Origin: Catenuloplanes indicus
GTDB taxonomy: Bacteria; Actinomycetota; Actinomycetes; Mycobacteriales; Micromonosporaceae
Length of the DNA: 64,000 nucleotides
NCBI RefSeq assembly: GCF_030813715.1
Contig: NZ_JAUSUZ010000001.1
Coordinates: 6,572,001 to 6,636,000 of the forward strand
Reading direction: 5' to 3'
The notes under the pieces are model-generated. The model worked only from the letters and a program-made list of their open reading frames with translations, had not been told where the DNA came from and did no database searches. The position numbers were made by a program, and so were the translations under genes. The number at the start of each line of letters is the position of its first letter. Within the stretch, counting starts at the first letter, position 1. This document shows, piece after piece, positions 24,006 to 35,077 of the stretch.

Positions 24006-24953
24006 CTGGGTGAGCGCGCGGTGGAGCAGCCGCGAGTCGCCGAGCATGGCGCGGAGGCGGCGCTCCAGGCCGGCGATCGGGATCAGGTTCTGCGGCGCGC
24101 GCGGGTCCTTGTACGCGGTCGACGCGAACCGGGGCAGCGTGACCAGCGCCAGGTCGGCCAGGGCGAACGCGGCCGCGGGCGGCAGGTCGGCGGAGCACTC
24201 CGCGCGGACGATGCCGGCCCAGGGGGCGCCCGGACGGCCGGGGAGACGCAGGTACCAGGAGTAGGCGCCCCAGGTGGTGCCGGTCAGGAAGACGGGGGAG
24301 CGCTGGCCCGGCTTGAGCGAGGTGACCACGGCGGCGAGGCGCGGCGGCAGGTACTGGCGGTGCTGGGTCTTGATGTAGCCGATGGTGCGCGCCAGCTGGC
24401 GGCGGTTGCGGAGCGGGCCGTCCACGACCAGCAGGTCGTCGTCGCCCGCGCCGGCGCGGGCCTCGGTGGACACGTCGACCTCGAGCGCGGTGAGCGGGGC
24501 CTGGATGGCGGCCGGTAGCTTGCTCTGCTCCCCGTTGCCGGTGACGCGCTGGATCGCGTACCGGATCGACCCGGCGACCGCGTCGGTGGCGCTGGGGCTG
24601 GCGGTGAACAGGCCGCGCTGGACGCGGGCGCCGGCCAGCTCGGCGGCGCCGCGATCGAGGTCGCAGCGGACCACACCGGCGGCGTACGAGGCGGCGAGGC
24701 CGGGGTAGGACCCGCCGTCCTCCTCCTCGGTCCACAGGCCGGCGTCGATCCGGCGGACGCCGTCGACCAGCAGGATCACCCGCGGTGGGCGCAGGCCGGG
24801 CGCCGGCAGGAGCGGCTGCCAGGCGTCCGATGGCACCTCGACGTCCGCGTCGACCTGAGCGGTGCTCTGCTCGGACGGACCGGCGAACCCGCCGTCGGGC
24901 TCGATGTTCGAGCCGTAGGCGGGGTCCCACGCGTCGATGAAGTAACGGGTCAC
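23961..24953 (-). CDS. nurA: NurA-like DNA end-resection nuclease
   Basis: A 330-residue protein, fourth gene of the herA-sbcD-sbcC operon. NurA-type features are 'VILLVDGVRRID' (first acidic motif), 'DDLLVVDGPLRNRR' (second), 'GIVRAEC' and a C-terminal 'PQNLIPIAGLERRLRAMLGD'. In archaea NurA is a 5'-3' nuclease loaded on the HerA translocase. GTG 24953 overlaps the sbcC stop by GTGA, so translation is coupled. The assignment rests on motif layout plus context; overall similarity to archaeal NurA should be low. Confidence 0.75.
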   Translation of the reverse strand: MTRYFIDAWDPAYGSNIEPDGGFAGPSEQSTAQVDADVEVPSDAWQPLLPAPGLRPPRVILLVDGVRRIDAGLWTEEEDGGSYPGLAASYAAGVVRCDLDRGAAELAGARVQRGLFTASPSATDAVAGSIRYAIQRVTGNGEQSKLPAAIQAPLTALEVDVSTEARAGAGDDDLLVVDGPLRNRRQLARTIGYIKTQHRQYLPPRLAAVVTSLKPGQRSPVFLTGTTWGAYSWYLRLPGRPGAPWAGIVRAECSADLPPAAAFALADLALVTLPRFASTAYKDPRAPQNLIPIAGLERRLRAMLGDSRLLHRALTQSAARAAYETATRNR

Positions 24954-27721
24954 AGGCCGCTCCGGGTCACTCGCGCGCTACGGGCATCCTTGCGCACCTC
25001 GAAGCGGACCGGGATCCGCTCGGCGAGCGCGCCGACATGGGTGACCACGCCGACCATCCGGTCGCCGCGGGCGGCCAGGTTCTCCAGCGTGGCGGCGACC
25101 GAGTCGAGCGTGACCGCGTCCAGCGTGCCGAAGCCCTCGTCCAGCACGATCGACTCGAGGCTGGCCGCGGTGGTGGACATGCCGGCCAGCTGCTCGGAGA
25201 GCGCGAGCGCGAGGGCCAGCGACGCCTGGAACGTCTCGCCGCCGGAGAGCGTGCGCACGCCGCGGCGCAGGCCGGCGTCGTGGTGGTCGACGACCCAGAA
25301 CTCGCCCTTGTCGTGCACCAGCTCGTACTGCCCGCCGGACAGTTCGCGCAGGATCCGGGAACCGCCGTCGACCAGCAGATCCAGCGCCTCCTCCAGCAGC
25401 CATCGCTCGAAGTTGTTGGCACGCAGGTGGCCGGCCAGCGTCTTCGCGACCCGGCCGTCGCGCTCGTGCACGGCCCGCTGCTCGCGCAGCTCGGCGGCCT
25501 GCTCGCGGCGCTCCTCGATGCGCCGCAGCGCGCCCTCGGCCCGTTCGGTCGCCACGGCCGCGGCCCGCAGATAGTCGGCCTCGCCGCGCTTCGCCGGCGC
25601 GGTCAGGCCGACGGCCTGGAAGAGACCCTCGATCCGCACGTGTACGTCGTCCGCCTCGCCGCGCGCGGCCAGCAGCTCGGCCTCGGCCGCGGTCCGTGCG
25701 TCCGCGCGCCGCGCCACCTGCTCCGCCGCCCAGCCGGCCAGCCCGGTCCAGGCCGCGGCCACGTCCTCCCGGTCCGGTGCCGGTGGCCCGAACGGCGCGA
25801 CCGTGTCGCGCGCGGTGTCGAAGCCCTGCCAGGCGGCCCGGAGTCGCTGCTCCGCGCGGTCCGCCTCGGTCTGCGCGCGGCGCTGCGCCTCCCGGGCCCG
25901 GCGGACGGCCGTGCCCGCGGCGTCCAGCCGCTTCCGCAGCGCCGCGATCTCGTCCAGCTCGCGCCGGAGCGCGTCCGGTCCGGGCGACCCGGCGATCTTG
26001 GCGGTGGCCGCGGTGAGGCGGTGCTGGAGGTCGTCGTGGCGGGCCCGCGCGCGGTCCAGCGTGCGCTCCAGCTCCCGGGCGGCCTGCTCGCGCTCGGTGA
26101 CCAGCTTCGCGGCCCGGTCCGCGGCGGCTCGCGCGCTCTTGCCCTCGGCCTCGGCCGCCGCGACCGCGGACCGGCCGGCGGCCCGCTGCGCGGCGGCATC
26201 CACCGGCCCGGAACCGGACCGGCCGGCCTGGACGGGCGTGGACCGGCTCGGGACGGCCTCACCGCGCGGCCGGGGCGTGCCCGCCCGGTTGCCGGTCTGC
26301 CCGGTGCCGTGGGCGTCGGTGCCCCGCGCGTCCGTTCCATGGCCGGCGGCATCCTGGCCGCCGCGACCACCGGGGCCCGGCTCGTCGCGGGCGCCGGGGC
26401 CGTGCCGGTGGTCGATCGGGCGGCCGGCGGCGTCGACCGGCACCGTGTACCCGGTGGGGGTCTCGATCGGCAGCGCCGTGACGGTCCGGGCGCAGACCGG
26501 GCACGGGTCACCGACCGTGAGGTGCAGGCGGAGCGCGGTGGCGCGGTCGGCGTTCTGCGCGTCCTGGTATGCCTGGCGGGCCGCCTCCAGCGCGGCGGTG
26601 GCGTGCTCGTGATCGGTGCGGGCGGCGGCGACCGCGGCCGCCGCCGTGCCGTGCTCGCGTTCGGCCGAGGCCAGCAGCGCGGTCAGTTCGGCCGCCTGCT
26701 CGGTGAGCGTGTGCGTCTCCGCATGCGCCTCCAGCAGCAGCCGGAGCGCGGCCGGGTCACCGCTGCCGGCGACTTCGCCGCGGACCTTCTCCTCCTGCTC
26801 CTCCGCGGCGTGCACGGTCTGCACGGCGTCGGCCGCGGCGGCGCGGGCGGCGGCGGCCGCACCGGCGATCGCGGCCACGTCCGCGGGCGCGCGCACGCCG
26901 CGCAGCTTGGCGATCTCGGCGTCCAGCGTGGCGACCGCGGTGCCGGCCGCGGCGGTGCGCTCGGCGGCCGCGCGCAGGCCGGGCAGCGCGGCCTCGACGC
27001 CCTCGGCCAGCTCGATCACCCGGTCCAGGTGGTCGGCCGCGGCCGCGAGGTGCGCGTCGTCCGTGTCGTCCAGGCCGGACAGCAACTGGTCGACCGCGGA
27101 CAGCTTGGCGTCGGCCGCGCCGGCCCGCGCCGTGGCGCGGCGCTGGACCTCCTCGTAGACGCCGAGGTCGAGCAGGTTGACCAGGATCTGCTGCCGGGTC
27201 GCGGGCTTTGCGTGCAGGAAGTCGGCGAACTGCCCCTGCGGCAGCACCACGCACGTGGTGAACTGCTCGTACGGCAGGCCGACCGCCTCCTGCACGGCCT
27301 TGTCCATCTCCGCGGGCGTGCCGGCCAGCACCTCGCCGAGGTCCTCCGGGGACAGCCCGGTGTCCAGCTTGGTCACGTCGAAGCCGCGCGGCATCAGCTG
27401 CAGCCCGGCGCCGCTGGTGTTGACCCGGCCCTTGCCGTCCCGGCGGACCACGCGGGTCGCCACGTACCGCTCGTTGGCGGACTCGAAGACCAGCCGGACC
27501 CGGGCCTCGACCGCGGACGGGGAGAGCGCGTTGACGATGCCGCGCGCGGTGCCCCAGCGCGGGACCTGGCCGTAGAGCGCGAACGTGATCGCGTCCAGCA
27601 CCGTGGACTTGCCGGAGCCGGTCGGGCCGACCAGCGCGAAGAAGTCCGCGTCGGTGAAGTCGACCGTGGTCTGCTCGCGGAACACGGTGAACCCGGACAT
27701 GTCCAGCCGCAGCGGCCTCAC
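24950..27721 (-). CDS. sbcC: SbcC/Rad50 exonuclease ATPase subunit
   Basis: A 923-residue SMC-like ATPase that partners SbcD to open and trim DNA ends. Walker A GPTGSGKST at 32-40, Q-loop region 'CVVLPQGQFADFLHA' about 157-171, zinc-hook CPVC at 407-410, coiled coils on both sides, signature 'LSGGETFQASLALALA' about 825 and Walker B ESIVLDEGFGTLD. Unusual: about 90 residues rich in Gly/His/Asp/Arg (about 420-510) follow the hook. GTG 27721 overlaps the sbcD stop. Confidence 0.95.
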   Translation of the reverse strand: MRPLRLDMSGFTVFREQTTVDFTDADFFALVGPTGSGKSTVLDAITFALYGQVPRWGTARGIVNALSPSAVEARVRLVFESANERYVATRVVRRDGKGRVNTSGAGLQLMPRGFDVTKLDTGLSPEDLGEVLAGTPAEMDKAVQEAVGLPYEQFTTCVVLPQGQFADFLHAKPATRQQILVNLLDLGVYEEVQRRATARAGAADAKLSAVDQLLSGLDDTDDAHLAAAADHLDRVIELAEGVEAALPGLRAAAERTAAAGTAVATLDAEIAKLRGVRAPADVAAIAGAAAAARAAAADAVQTVHAAEEQEEKVRGEVAGSGDPAALRLLLEAHAETHTLTEQAAELTALLASAEREHGTAAAAVAAARTDHEHATAALEAARQAYQDAQNADRATALRLHLTVGDPCPVCARTVTALPIETPTGYTVPVDAAGRPIDHRHGPGARDEPGPGGRGGQDAAGHGTDARGTDAHGTGQTGNRAGTPRPRGEAVPSRSTPVQAGRSGSGPVDAAAQRAAGRSAVAAAEAEGKSARAAADRAAKLVTEREQAARELERTLDRARARHDDLQHRLTAATAKIAGSPGPDALRRELDEIAALRKRLDAAGTAVRRAREAQRRAQTEADRAEQRLRAAWQGFDTARDTVAPFGPPAPDREDVAAAWTGLAGWAAEQVARRADARTAAEAELLAARGEADDVHVRIEGLFQAVGLTAPAKRGEADYLRAAAVATERAEGALRRIEERREQAAELREQRAVHERDGRVAKTLAGHLRANNFERWLLEEALDLLVDGGSRILRELSGGQYELVHDKGEFWVVDHHDAGLRRGVRTLSGGETFQASLALALALSEQLAGMSTTAASLESIVLDEGFGTLDAVTLDSVAATLENLAARGDRMVGVVTHVGALAERIPVRFEVRKDARSARVTRSGL

Positions 27722-28884
27722 GACGCGCCTCCCGGAATCTCCTCGTAGATCTCGTCGAACAGGTCCTGCACGCCCTCGTCGTCGTGCCCGCGCACCTTCA
27801 GGTAGTCGGCGAACAGCGTGCTCGGCGAGCGGCCGGCCCGCTGCGCCGCGGTCGGGCTGGTGCGGGTGGGCAGCATGTCCGGGTCGATCCGCACGTCCAG
27901 CGCGTTCGGCAGCAGGTCCTGTACCTCCTCGCGGAGGCCGGCGCGGGGCATCTCGCGCACGTAGACGCGCAGCCAGCCGGCCGCGTCCGTGTTGCGCTCG
28001 GCGAACCGCTCCAGGTCGGGCAGCGTGCCGCGGACGGTGCGCAGCGGCGTCGCGGAGGAGATCGGCACCGTACGGGGACGGGCCGGCCGGGTCGCGGTGA
28101 CCTCGACGATCGTGACGGACGGCGTGTTCTCCTCCTCGCCGAAGTCGACCGCGAGCGGGCTGCCGGAGTAACGGATCGGGCACGGGCCGAGGATCTGCTG
28201 AGTGCGGTGCAGGTGACCGAGCGCCACGTAGTGCGCGGTGGACGGGAACACGCTGGCCGGGACCGCGTAGCCGAGCACGGTGTGCGCGTCCCGCTCGCCG
28301 CCGCCCATCTTCGCGCCGACCACGGTGAGGTGCCCGGTCAGGATGTTGACCGCGCTGCGGTCCGCGAAGTCCTCGGTGAGCTTCGCGATCAGCCGGCCGA
28401 TGTGGTCCGCGTACGTCTGCTGCGCCTCGGACGCGGTCAGCTCGTACATCTCCACCGCGCGCACCGCGTACCGCTGGGAGAGGAACGGCAGCGCGACCAG
28501 CCGCCACGTCTCGCCGCCGGCCGTGGTGCCGGTCAGCACGTGCTCGGCCGCGGTCTCCCGGACCGTGCCGCGCAGCTTGATGCCGGCCGCGTCCGCCCAC
28601 GGGCGCAGCGCGTCCAGCGCCGGGCCGTTGTCGTGGTTGCCGCCGATCGCCACCACCTCGGCGCCGGTGGCGCGCAGCGCGGTCAGCGCGCGGGTGACGA
28701 TGCGCGTCGAGTCGGGCGTGGGCGCGGCCGTGTCGTACAGGTCACCGGCCACGATGACCAGGTCGGGCCGCTCCTTCTGGGCGATCTCGACCAGGTCGCG
28801 GAGCACGTTGATGTGCTCCTCCACCCGGGTGTGTCCCTTCAGGACCTTCCCGACGTGCCAGTCCGAGGTGTGCAGGATCTTCAT
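27718..28884 (-). CDS. sbcD: SbcD/Mre11 nuclease
   Basis: A 388-residue calcineurin-like metallo-phosphoesterase. All nuclease motifs are present: HTSDWHVGK, AGDLYD, GGNHDN, TGHLTV and GHLHRTQ. It acts with SbcC on hairpins and double-strand ends. The herA stop lies 14 bp upstream and the sbcC start overlaps its stop. The C-terminal region (about 280-388) holds the capping and SbcC-binding segments. Confidence 0.95.
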   Translation of the reverse strand: MKILHTSDWHVGKVLKGHTRVEEHINVLRDLVEIAQKERPDLVIVAGDLYDTAAPTPDSTRIVTRALTALRATGAEVVAIGGNHDNGPALDALRPWADAAGIKLRGTVRETAAEHVLTGTTAGGETWRLVALPFLSQRYAVRAVEMYELTASEAQQTYADHIGRLIAKLTEDFADRSAVNILTGHLTVVGAKMGGGERDAHTVLGYAVPASVFPSTAHYVALGHLHRTQQILGPCPIRYSGSPLAVDFGEEENTPSVTIVEVTATRPARPRTVPISSATPLRTVRGTLPDLERFAERNTDAAGWLRVYVREMPRAGLREEVQDLLPNALDVRIDPDMLPTRTSPTAAQRAGRSPSTLFADYLKVRGHDDEGVQDLFDEIYEEIPGGAS

Positions 28885-28898
28885 GGGGCGGTCCGGTC

Positions 28899-30731
<1,833 letters not shown>

Positions 30732-30732
30732 G

Positions 30733-30773
30733 TTATCCACAAGATCTTGTGGTTACCCACAGGGTTATCCACA
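30733..30773. promoter_or_regulatory. Cluster of DnaA-box-like 9-mers upstream of herA
   Basis: Two perfect TTATCCACA boxes (30733-30741 and 30765-30773) and one TTACCCACA (30753-30761) lie within 41 bp in the same orientation. A fourth partial box is inverted, forming the 16-bp palindrome CCACAAGATCTTGTGG (30737-30752). They sit just before the herA start, and the last overlaps the stop of the upstream gene. Confidence 0.65.
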
Positions 30774-31499
30774 ACCCGTGGGCGCTCGGTCCACGGACGG
30801 GTGACGTCGGACATAGCGAACCATCAGGTGGTCCCCGCCGCGCAGCACGTGCGCCGGCCGCATGTCCCGCGGCGGGGAAACCGGCCCGGCCGTGATCCGG
30901 GAGGCGCCCGCCCCGGCCAGCACCGGTGCCACGGTCAGGCACAGCTCGTCGACCGCGTCCGCGGCGAGCAGCGTGCCGAACAGCCGCGGGCCGCCCTCGC
31001 AGAGGATCTGGTCCAGCGCTCTCGCCCGTACCGGTGACAGAAGATCTTGATCTTCGAAACGGACCACGTCGGCCACCCGGAGCAGGTCGGGACGGTGCGC
31101 GCCGGACGAGGTCAGAATGATCGGGCGGACCGGTGCGTCGGCGAGCGCGGGCATCGCCGGGTCGAGGTCGAGCGAGTGCGAGACCGCGACCAGCGTGGGT
31201 ACGTCCGGCAGGCCGTGCGCGCGCCGCCACGCGACCCGCGGCGGGCTGAGCCGGATCGGGCGGTAGTTCTCCCGGCGCAGCGTGCCGGCGCCGACCAGCA
31301 CCGCGTCCGCGAGCATGCGCAGCACGCCGAAGACGCGCTTGTCGTCCGCGCCGGAGAGCGCGGTGGAGAGCCCGTCGATCTCCATCGCGCCGTCCGCGCT
31401 GGACACGAAACTGACCCGCAGTGTCGGCCGGGCGGGCCGGGCGTAATGCGCGATCAGTGTCTCGTCGTCCAGGTCAGGGCCGGTAACAAGCTCTTTCAC
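30765..31499 (-). CDS. RibD C-terminal-domain reductase
   Basis: A 244-residue pyrimidine-reductase-family protein (dihydrofolate-reductase-like fold). 'RVSFVSSADGAMEIDG', 'DAVLVGAGTLRRENYRP', and 'CEGGPRLFGTLLAADAVDEL' are the substrate and NADPH-binding strings of RibD. No deaminase domain is present. No other riboflavin genes are nearby, so it may be a stand-alone reductase such as a flavin or F420-linked enzyme. GTG 31499 was chosen by alignment to the family; the ribosome-binding site is weak. Confidence 0.85.
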   Translation of the reverse strand: MKELVTGPDLDDETLIAHYARPARPTLRVSFVSSADGAMEIDGLSTALSGADDKRVFGVLRMLADAVLVGAGTLRRENYRPIRLSPPRVAWRRAHGLPDVPTLVAVSHSLDLDPAMPALADAPVRPIILTSSGAHRPDLLRVADVVRFEDQDLLSPVRARALDQILCEGGPRLFGTLLAADAVDELCLTVAPVLAGAGASRITAGPVSPPRDMRPAHVLRGGDHLMVRYVRRHPSVDRAPTGCG

Positions 31500-31560
31500 G
31501 AGCGAAAGCCTAGTGCTGGCACGGTTTTTCGTGAGCCACGCATCGCGGGCGGTAACGAAA

Positions 31561-31574
31561 TGGGAACGCTCCCA
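31561..31574. promoter_or_regulatory. CebR-type operator 1
   Basis: TGGGAACGCTCCCA matches the Streptomyces CebR site TGGGAGCGCTCCCA with one mismatch. It lies 9 bp before the -35 box of cebE. Confidence 0.85.
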
Positions 31575-31582
31575 TCGGCCCC

Positions 31583-31611
31583 TTGACACTCATGTAACGT
31601 GTCGGCAATCT
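31583..31611 (+). promoter_or_regulatory. cebE promoter
   Basis: TTGACA (31583-31588), a 17-bp spacer and CAATCT (31606-31611). The promoter is bracketed by two CebR-type operators, and the expected start lies inside the second, about 145 bp before the cebE ATG. Confidence 0.7.
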
Positions 31612-31613
31612 CA

Positions 31614-31627
31614 TGGGAGCGCTCCCG
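31614..31627. promoter_or_regulatory. CebR-type operator 2
   Basis: TGGGAGCGCTCCCG differs from the CebR consensus only at the last base and covers the predicted transcription start. Confidence 0.85.
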
Positions 31628-31761
31628 AGCAAGCAGTGGGCGGCACCACACCACGCGGGCCGGAGGGCGTGCTCGTCGATCCTGGGCATCGATCGACTTT
31701 GACGTTCAGGGCACATAGAACGACCCACCACTTCCACCATCACGACCTGAGAGGGGTCAGG

Positions 31762-33069
31762 ATGAGCGTTCCGAGGCGCCGCCTGCGCGGCATCGCGGCG
31801 GCGGCTCTCGCCGCCGGCATGGTTTTCTCGGCCGCGGCGTGCAGCGCGAGCGACGGCGACAGCGGCGGCGAGGGCGGCGGCACCGTCGTCCTGCAGTACT
31901 TCGGCAGCCCCGGCTTCGATGCGGCGGTCGCGGCGTTCCAGACCGCGAACCCGGACATCAAGGTCGACGCGCAGAACATGGGCGAGCTCAAGGACTTCAC
32001 GCCGAAGCTGAACCAGTGGCTGGCCACCGGCCAGGGCGCGGGCGACGTGGTCATGCTCGAGGAGGGCACGCTCCTGGGCTACCTGGAGACGCCGGACAAG
32101 TGGACCAACCTGCTCGACCTCGGCGCGGCGTCGCTGGAGCAGGACTTCCTGCCCTACAAGTGGGCGAACGGCTTCACCGCGGACAAGTCGAAGCTGGTCG
32201 GTCTCGGCACCGACATCGGCGGCCTGGCCATGTGTTACCGGACCGACCTGTTCGCCAAGGCCGGCCTGCCGACCAACCGGGACGAGGTCTCCAAGCTCTG
32301 GCCGACGTGGGAGCAGTACGCCGCGACCGGCAAGAAGTTCAAGGAGTCGCCCGCGGTCAAGGATGTCGCGTTCATCGACACCGCCACCGCGGTGATGCAG
32401 CCGTACATCATGCAGAACTCGCAGACCTGGTTCTACGACACGAACAACAACTACATCGTCGAGTCGAACCCGGTCGTCCGGGAGGCCTGGGACTTCGGCC
32501 TGCAGATGGCGGCGGACGGCCTGACCGGCAAGCTGCAGCGCTGGCAGCCGGACTGGAACGCCGCGTTCGCCAACGCCGCGTTCGCGACCGTGCCGTGCCC
32601 GGCGTGGATGACCGGCTCGATCGCGGAGCGCGCCGGCGACGCCGGCAAGGGCAAGTGGGACATCGCCACCATCCCCGGCGGCAGTGGCAACTGGGGCGGC
32701 TCGTACCTGGCCATCCCGGAGCAGAGCAAGAACAAGGAGGCGGCCTACAAGCTGCTGACCTACCTGACCGGCAAGGACGGCGAGCTCTCCTCGTACAAGG
32801 AGAAGGGCAACATGCCGTCGAACGTGAAGGCGCTCGACGACCCGGCGTTCGCCTCGTCGACGAACGAGTACTTCAGCAACGCGCCGACCGGCCAGATCTT
32901 CGGCGCCAGCGCCAAGAGCCTGAAGCCGATCTACCTCGGCCCGAAGCACCAGGGCATCTGGGAGAACCACTTCGAGACCGAGATGCGCAACGCGGAGCAG
33001 GGCAAGAAGACGTCCGACGAGGCCTGGAAAACGGCCGTGGCGGACGGCAAGAAACTGGCCGAGGGCTGA
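31762..33069 (+). CDS. cebE: Cellobiose-type ABC transporter substrate-binding lipoprotein
   Basis: A 435-residue extracellular binding protein. The lipoprotein signal ends SAAAC. The family-1 sugar-binding fold includes 'TVVLQYFGSPGFDAAVAAF' and 'DVVMLEEGTLLGYLE'. The operator type, two permeases and a GH1 beta-glucosidase downstream indicate uptake of cello-oligosaccharides, as for CebE in Streptomyces. AGGGG lies just before ATG 31762. An intercistronic hairpin separates it from cebF. No ATPase gene is present; such systems usually share MsiK encoded elsewhere. Confidence 0.88.
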   Translation: MSVPRRRLRGIAAAALAAGMVFSAAACSASDGDSGGEGGGTVVLQYFGSPGFDAAVAAFQTANPDIKVDAQNMGELKDFTPKLNQWLATGQGAGDVVMLEEGTLLGYLETPDKWTNLLDLGAASLEQDFLPYKWANGFTADKSKLVGLGTDIGGLAMCYRTDLFAKAGLPTNRDEVSKLWPTWEQYAATGKKFKESPAVKDVAFIDTATAVMQPYIMQNSQTWFYDTNNNYIVESNPVVREAWDFGLQMAADGLTGKLQRWQPDWNAAFANAAFATVPCPAWMTGSIAERAGDAGKGKWDIATIPGGSGNWGGSYLAIPEQSKNKEAAYKLLTYLTGKDGELSSYKEKGNMPSNVKALDDPAFASSTNEYFSNAPTGQIFGASAKSLKPIYLGPKHQGIWENHFETEMRNAEQGKKTSDEAWKTAVADGKKLAEG

Positions 33070-33086
33070 TCGACCGGTAACGCGTC

Positions 33087-33128
33087 ACGGTGGCGTCCAC
33101 GCTCGATGAGCGGCGTGGGCGCCACCGT
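33087..33128 (+). terminator. Intercistronic hairpin between cebE and cebF
   Basis: A 16-bp stem (33087-33102 with 33113-33128, one T-G pair) and a 10-nt loop, without a T-run. It probably stabilises the cebE message or partly terminates it, so more binding protein than permease is made. Confidence 0.7.
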
Positions 33129-33173
33129 CTCACGGTCTGACCGGCCGCCGGCCGGGGAAGGAAACCCCACCAC

Positions 33174-34169
33174 ATGAGCATCGACACCCACGCCGCGGGT
33201 GCGCCGCGGCACTCGGCGGGCCCGCCGCCGCTGGATCCCGGAGAGCGCCGCAAGCAGGCGCGCCAGGTGCGGCTCGGACGGCTCGACCTGAAGGCGTCGC
33301 CGTACCTCTACGTCGCGCCGTTCTTCGTCCTCTTCGCCGTCTTCGGCTTCTTCCCGCTGCTCTACACCGGTTGGGTGTCGCTGCGTGACTGGGGTCTGAT
33401 CAAGGGCGACCAGGGCTTCGTCGGCCTGCAGAACTTCCAGGAGGTGCTGACCGACGACAAGTTCTGGAACGCGATGTACAACACGGCCGGCATCTTCGTG
33501 GTGGCGACCGTGCCGCAGCTGCTGCTCGCGCTGGCGCTGGCCAACTGGCTGAACCGGAAGCTGCGCTTCCGCACCGCGCTGCGGATGGGCATCCTGCTGC
33601 CGAACATCACCTCGGTCGCCGCGGTCGGCATCGTCTTCGGCTTCATCTTCGCCGACCGGTACGGCCTGGCGAACTGGATCCTGCAGTCGCTGAGCCTGGA
33701 CCCGATCTCCTGGCGGGGCAGCCGGTTCGCGTCCTGGACCGCGATCGCGTTCATGGTCGACTGGCGGTGGACCGGCTACAACGCGCTGATCTACCTGGCG
33801 GCGATGCAGGCCATCCCGCGCGACCTCTACGAGTCGGCCTCGCTGGACGGTGCGTCCCCGACCCGCCAGTTCTGGCAGCTCACGGTGCCGCTGATCCAGC
33901 CGACGATCCTGTTCACGGTGATCATCTCGACCATCGGCGGCATGCAGCTGTTCACCGAGCCGCTGATGTTCAACTACGGCGCGGCCGGCTCCGGCAGCGG
34001 CCTGGAGAACTTCCAGACCATCGCGATGTACATCTACTACACAACGTTCGAGGGCAACTTCAAGTACGGCCTCGGCTCCGCGATGTCCTGGCTGCTCTTC
34101 CTGCTGATCATCGGGTTCGCACTGATCAACTTCCTGATGGTCCGCCGTTCGCTGAAGGGGTCGAAGTGA
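33174..34169 (+). CDS. cebF: Sugar ABC transporter permease
   Basis: A 331-residue MalF-type permease with six transmembrane segments. The EAA loop that contacts the ATPase reads 'DLYESASLDGASPTRQFWQL'. The long hydrophilic N-terminus (about 40 residues) precedes TM1 (about 46-68). The stop overlaps the cebG start by GTGA. It forms the membrane pore with CebG. Confidence 0.9.
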   Translation: MSIDTHAAGAPRHSAGPPPLDPGERRKQARQVRLGRLDLKASPYLYVAPFFVLFAVFGFFPLLYTGWVSLRDWGLIKGDQGFVGLQNFQEVLTDDKFWNAMYNTAGIFVVATVPQLLLALALANWLNRKLRFRTALRMGILLPNITSVAAVGIVFGFIFADRYGLANWILQSLSLDPISWRGSRFASWTAIAFMVDWRWTGYNALIYLAAMQAIPRDLYESASLDGASPTRQFWQLTVPLIQPTILFTVIISTIGGMQLFTEPLMFNYGAAGSGSGLENFQTIAMYIYYTTFEGNFKYGLGSAMSWLLFLLIIGFALINFLMVRRSLKGSK

Positions 34170-35077
34170 CCGCGCTGACTACCCGGCCCGCGCCCGACAA
34201 CGCGCCGGCCACGCACAAACCCGCCCGCCGCGGCCGCCGTCCCGGCGCGAAGCTGTGGGAGGCGAGCCCGCTCACCTACGTCGCGCTGATCATCGCGGTG
34301 CTGCTGGCGATCTTCCCGATCGCCTGGTCGTTCATCGTGGCGTCGCGCGACAACTCGGCGGTCTACAAGATCCCGCCGCCGCTGACGCCGGGCGGCGAGT
34401 TCCTGGCCAACACGACCCGGCTGCTCAACAACGACCAGGCACACTTCCTGATCGGCCTGGCCAACTCGATCTTCGTGTCCAGCGTCGTGACGATCTCCGT
34501 GGTGCTCTTCTCCACGCTGGCCGGGTTCGCGTTCGCCAAGCTGCGGTTCAAGGGCGCGAACCTGCTGCTGCTGATCATCATCGTGACGATGATGATCCCG
34601 ACGCAGCTGGGCTACATCCCGCTCTACATCATGATGATCGAGCTGGGCTGGCTCGGCTCGCTCCAGGCCGTGATCGTGCCGTTCCTGGTCAAGGGCTTCG
34701 GCGTGTTCATGATGCGGCAGTACGCGATGTCCGCGGTCCCGGACGAGCTGATCGAGGCGGCCCGGATGGACGGCTGCTCGACCTGGCGGATCTACTGGAA
34801 CGTCGTGCTCCCCACGCTGCGCCCGGCCGCGGCCGTGCTCGGCCTGCTGACGTTCATGGAGACCTGGAACGAGTTCCTCTGGCCCTACCTGGTTCTGGAC
34901 GGAGACACTCCGACCATCCAGTACTCGCTTAAGATCCTTGCGACGGGCAACTACACGACCGACTACGTGCAGGTCTTCACCGGGACCGCGCTGGCCATCG
35001 TGCCGCTGCTCCTCGTGTTCCTCGCGTTCGGCCGCCAGATCATCGGCGGCATCATGGAAGGTTCCGTCAAGGCGTGA
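34166..35077 (+). CDS. cebG: Sugar ABC transporter permease
   Basis: A 303-residue MalG-type permease with six transmembrane segments. The EAA loop reads '[20 protein letters not shown]'. GTG 34166 overlaps the cebF stop, and its own stop overlaps bglC (GTGA at 35074), so cebF-cebG-bglC are translationally coupled. Confidence 0.9.
   Translation: MTALTTRPAPDNAPATHKPARRGRRPGAKLWEASPLTYVALIIAVLLAIFPIAWSFIVASRDNSAVYKIPPPLTPGGEFLANTTRLLNNDQAHFLIGLANSIFVSSVVTISVVLFSTLAGFAFAKLRFKGANLLLLIIIVTMMIPTQLGYIPLYIMMIELGWLGSLQAVIVPFLVKGFGVFMMRQYAMSAVPDELIEAARMDGCSTWRIYWNVVLPTLRPAAAVLGLLTFMETWNEFLWPYLVLDGDTPTIQYSLKILATGNYTTDYVQVFTGTALAIVPLLLVFLAFGRQIIGGIMEGSVKA

Noticed and set aside
30733..30773. Possible chromosomal origin
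   Set aside because: Only three to four boxes and no dnaA, dnaN or AT-rich unwinding region nearby; a regulatory or titration site is more likely.
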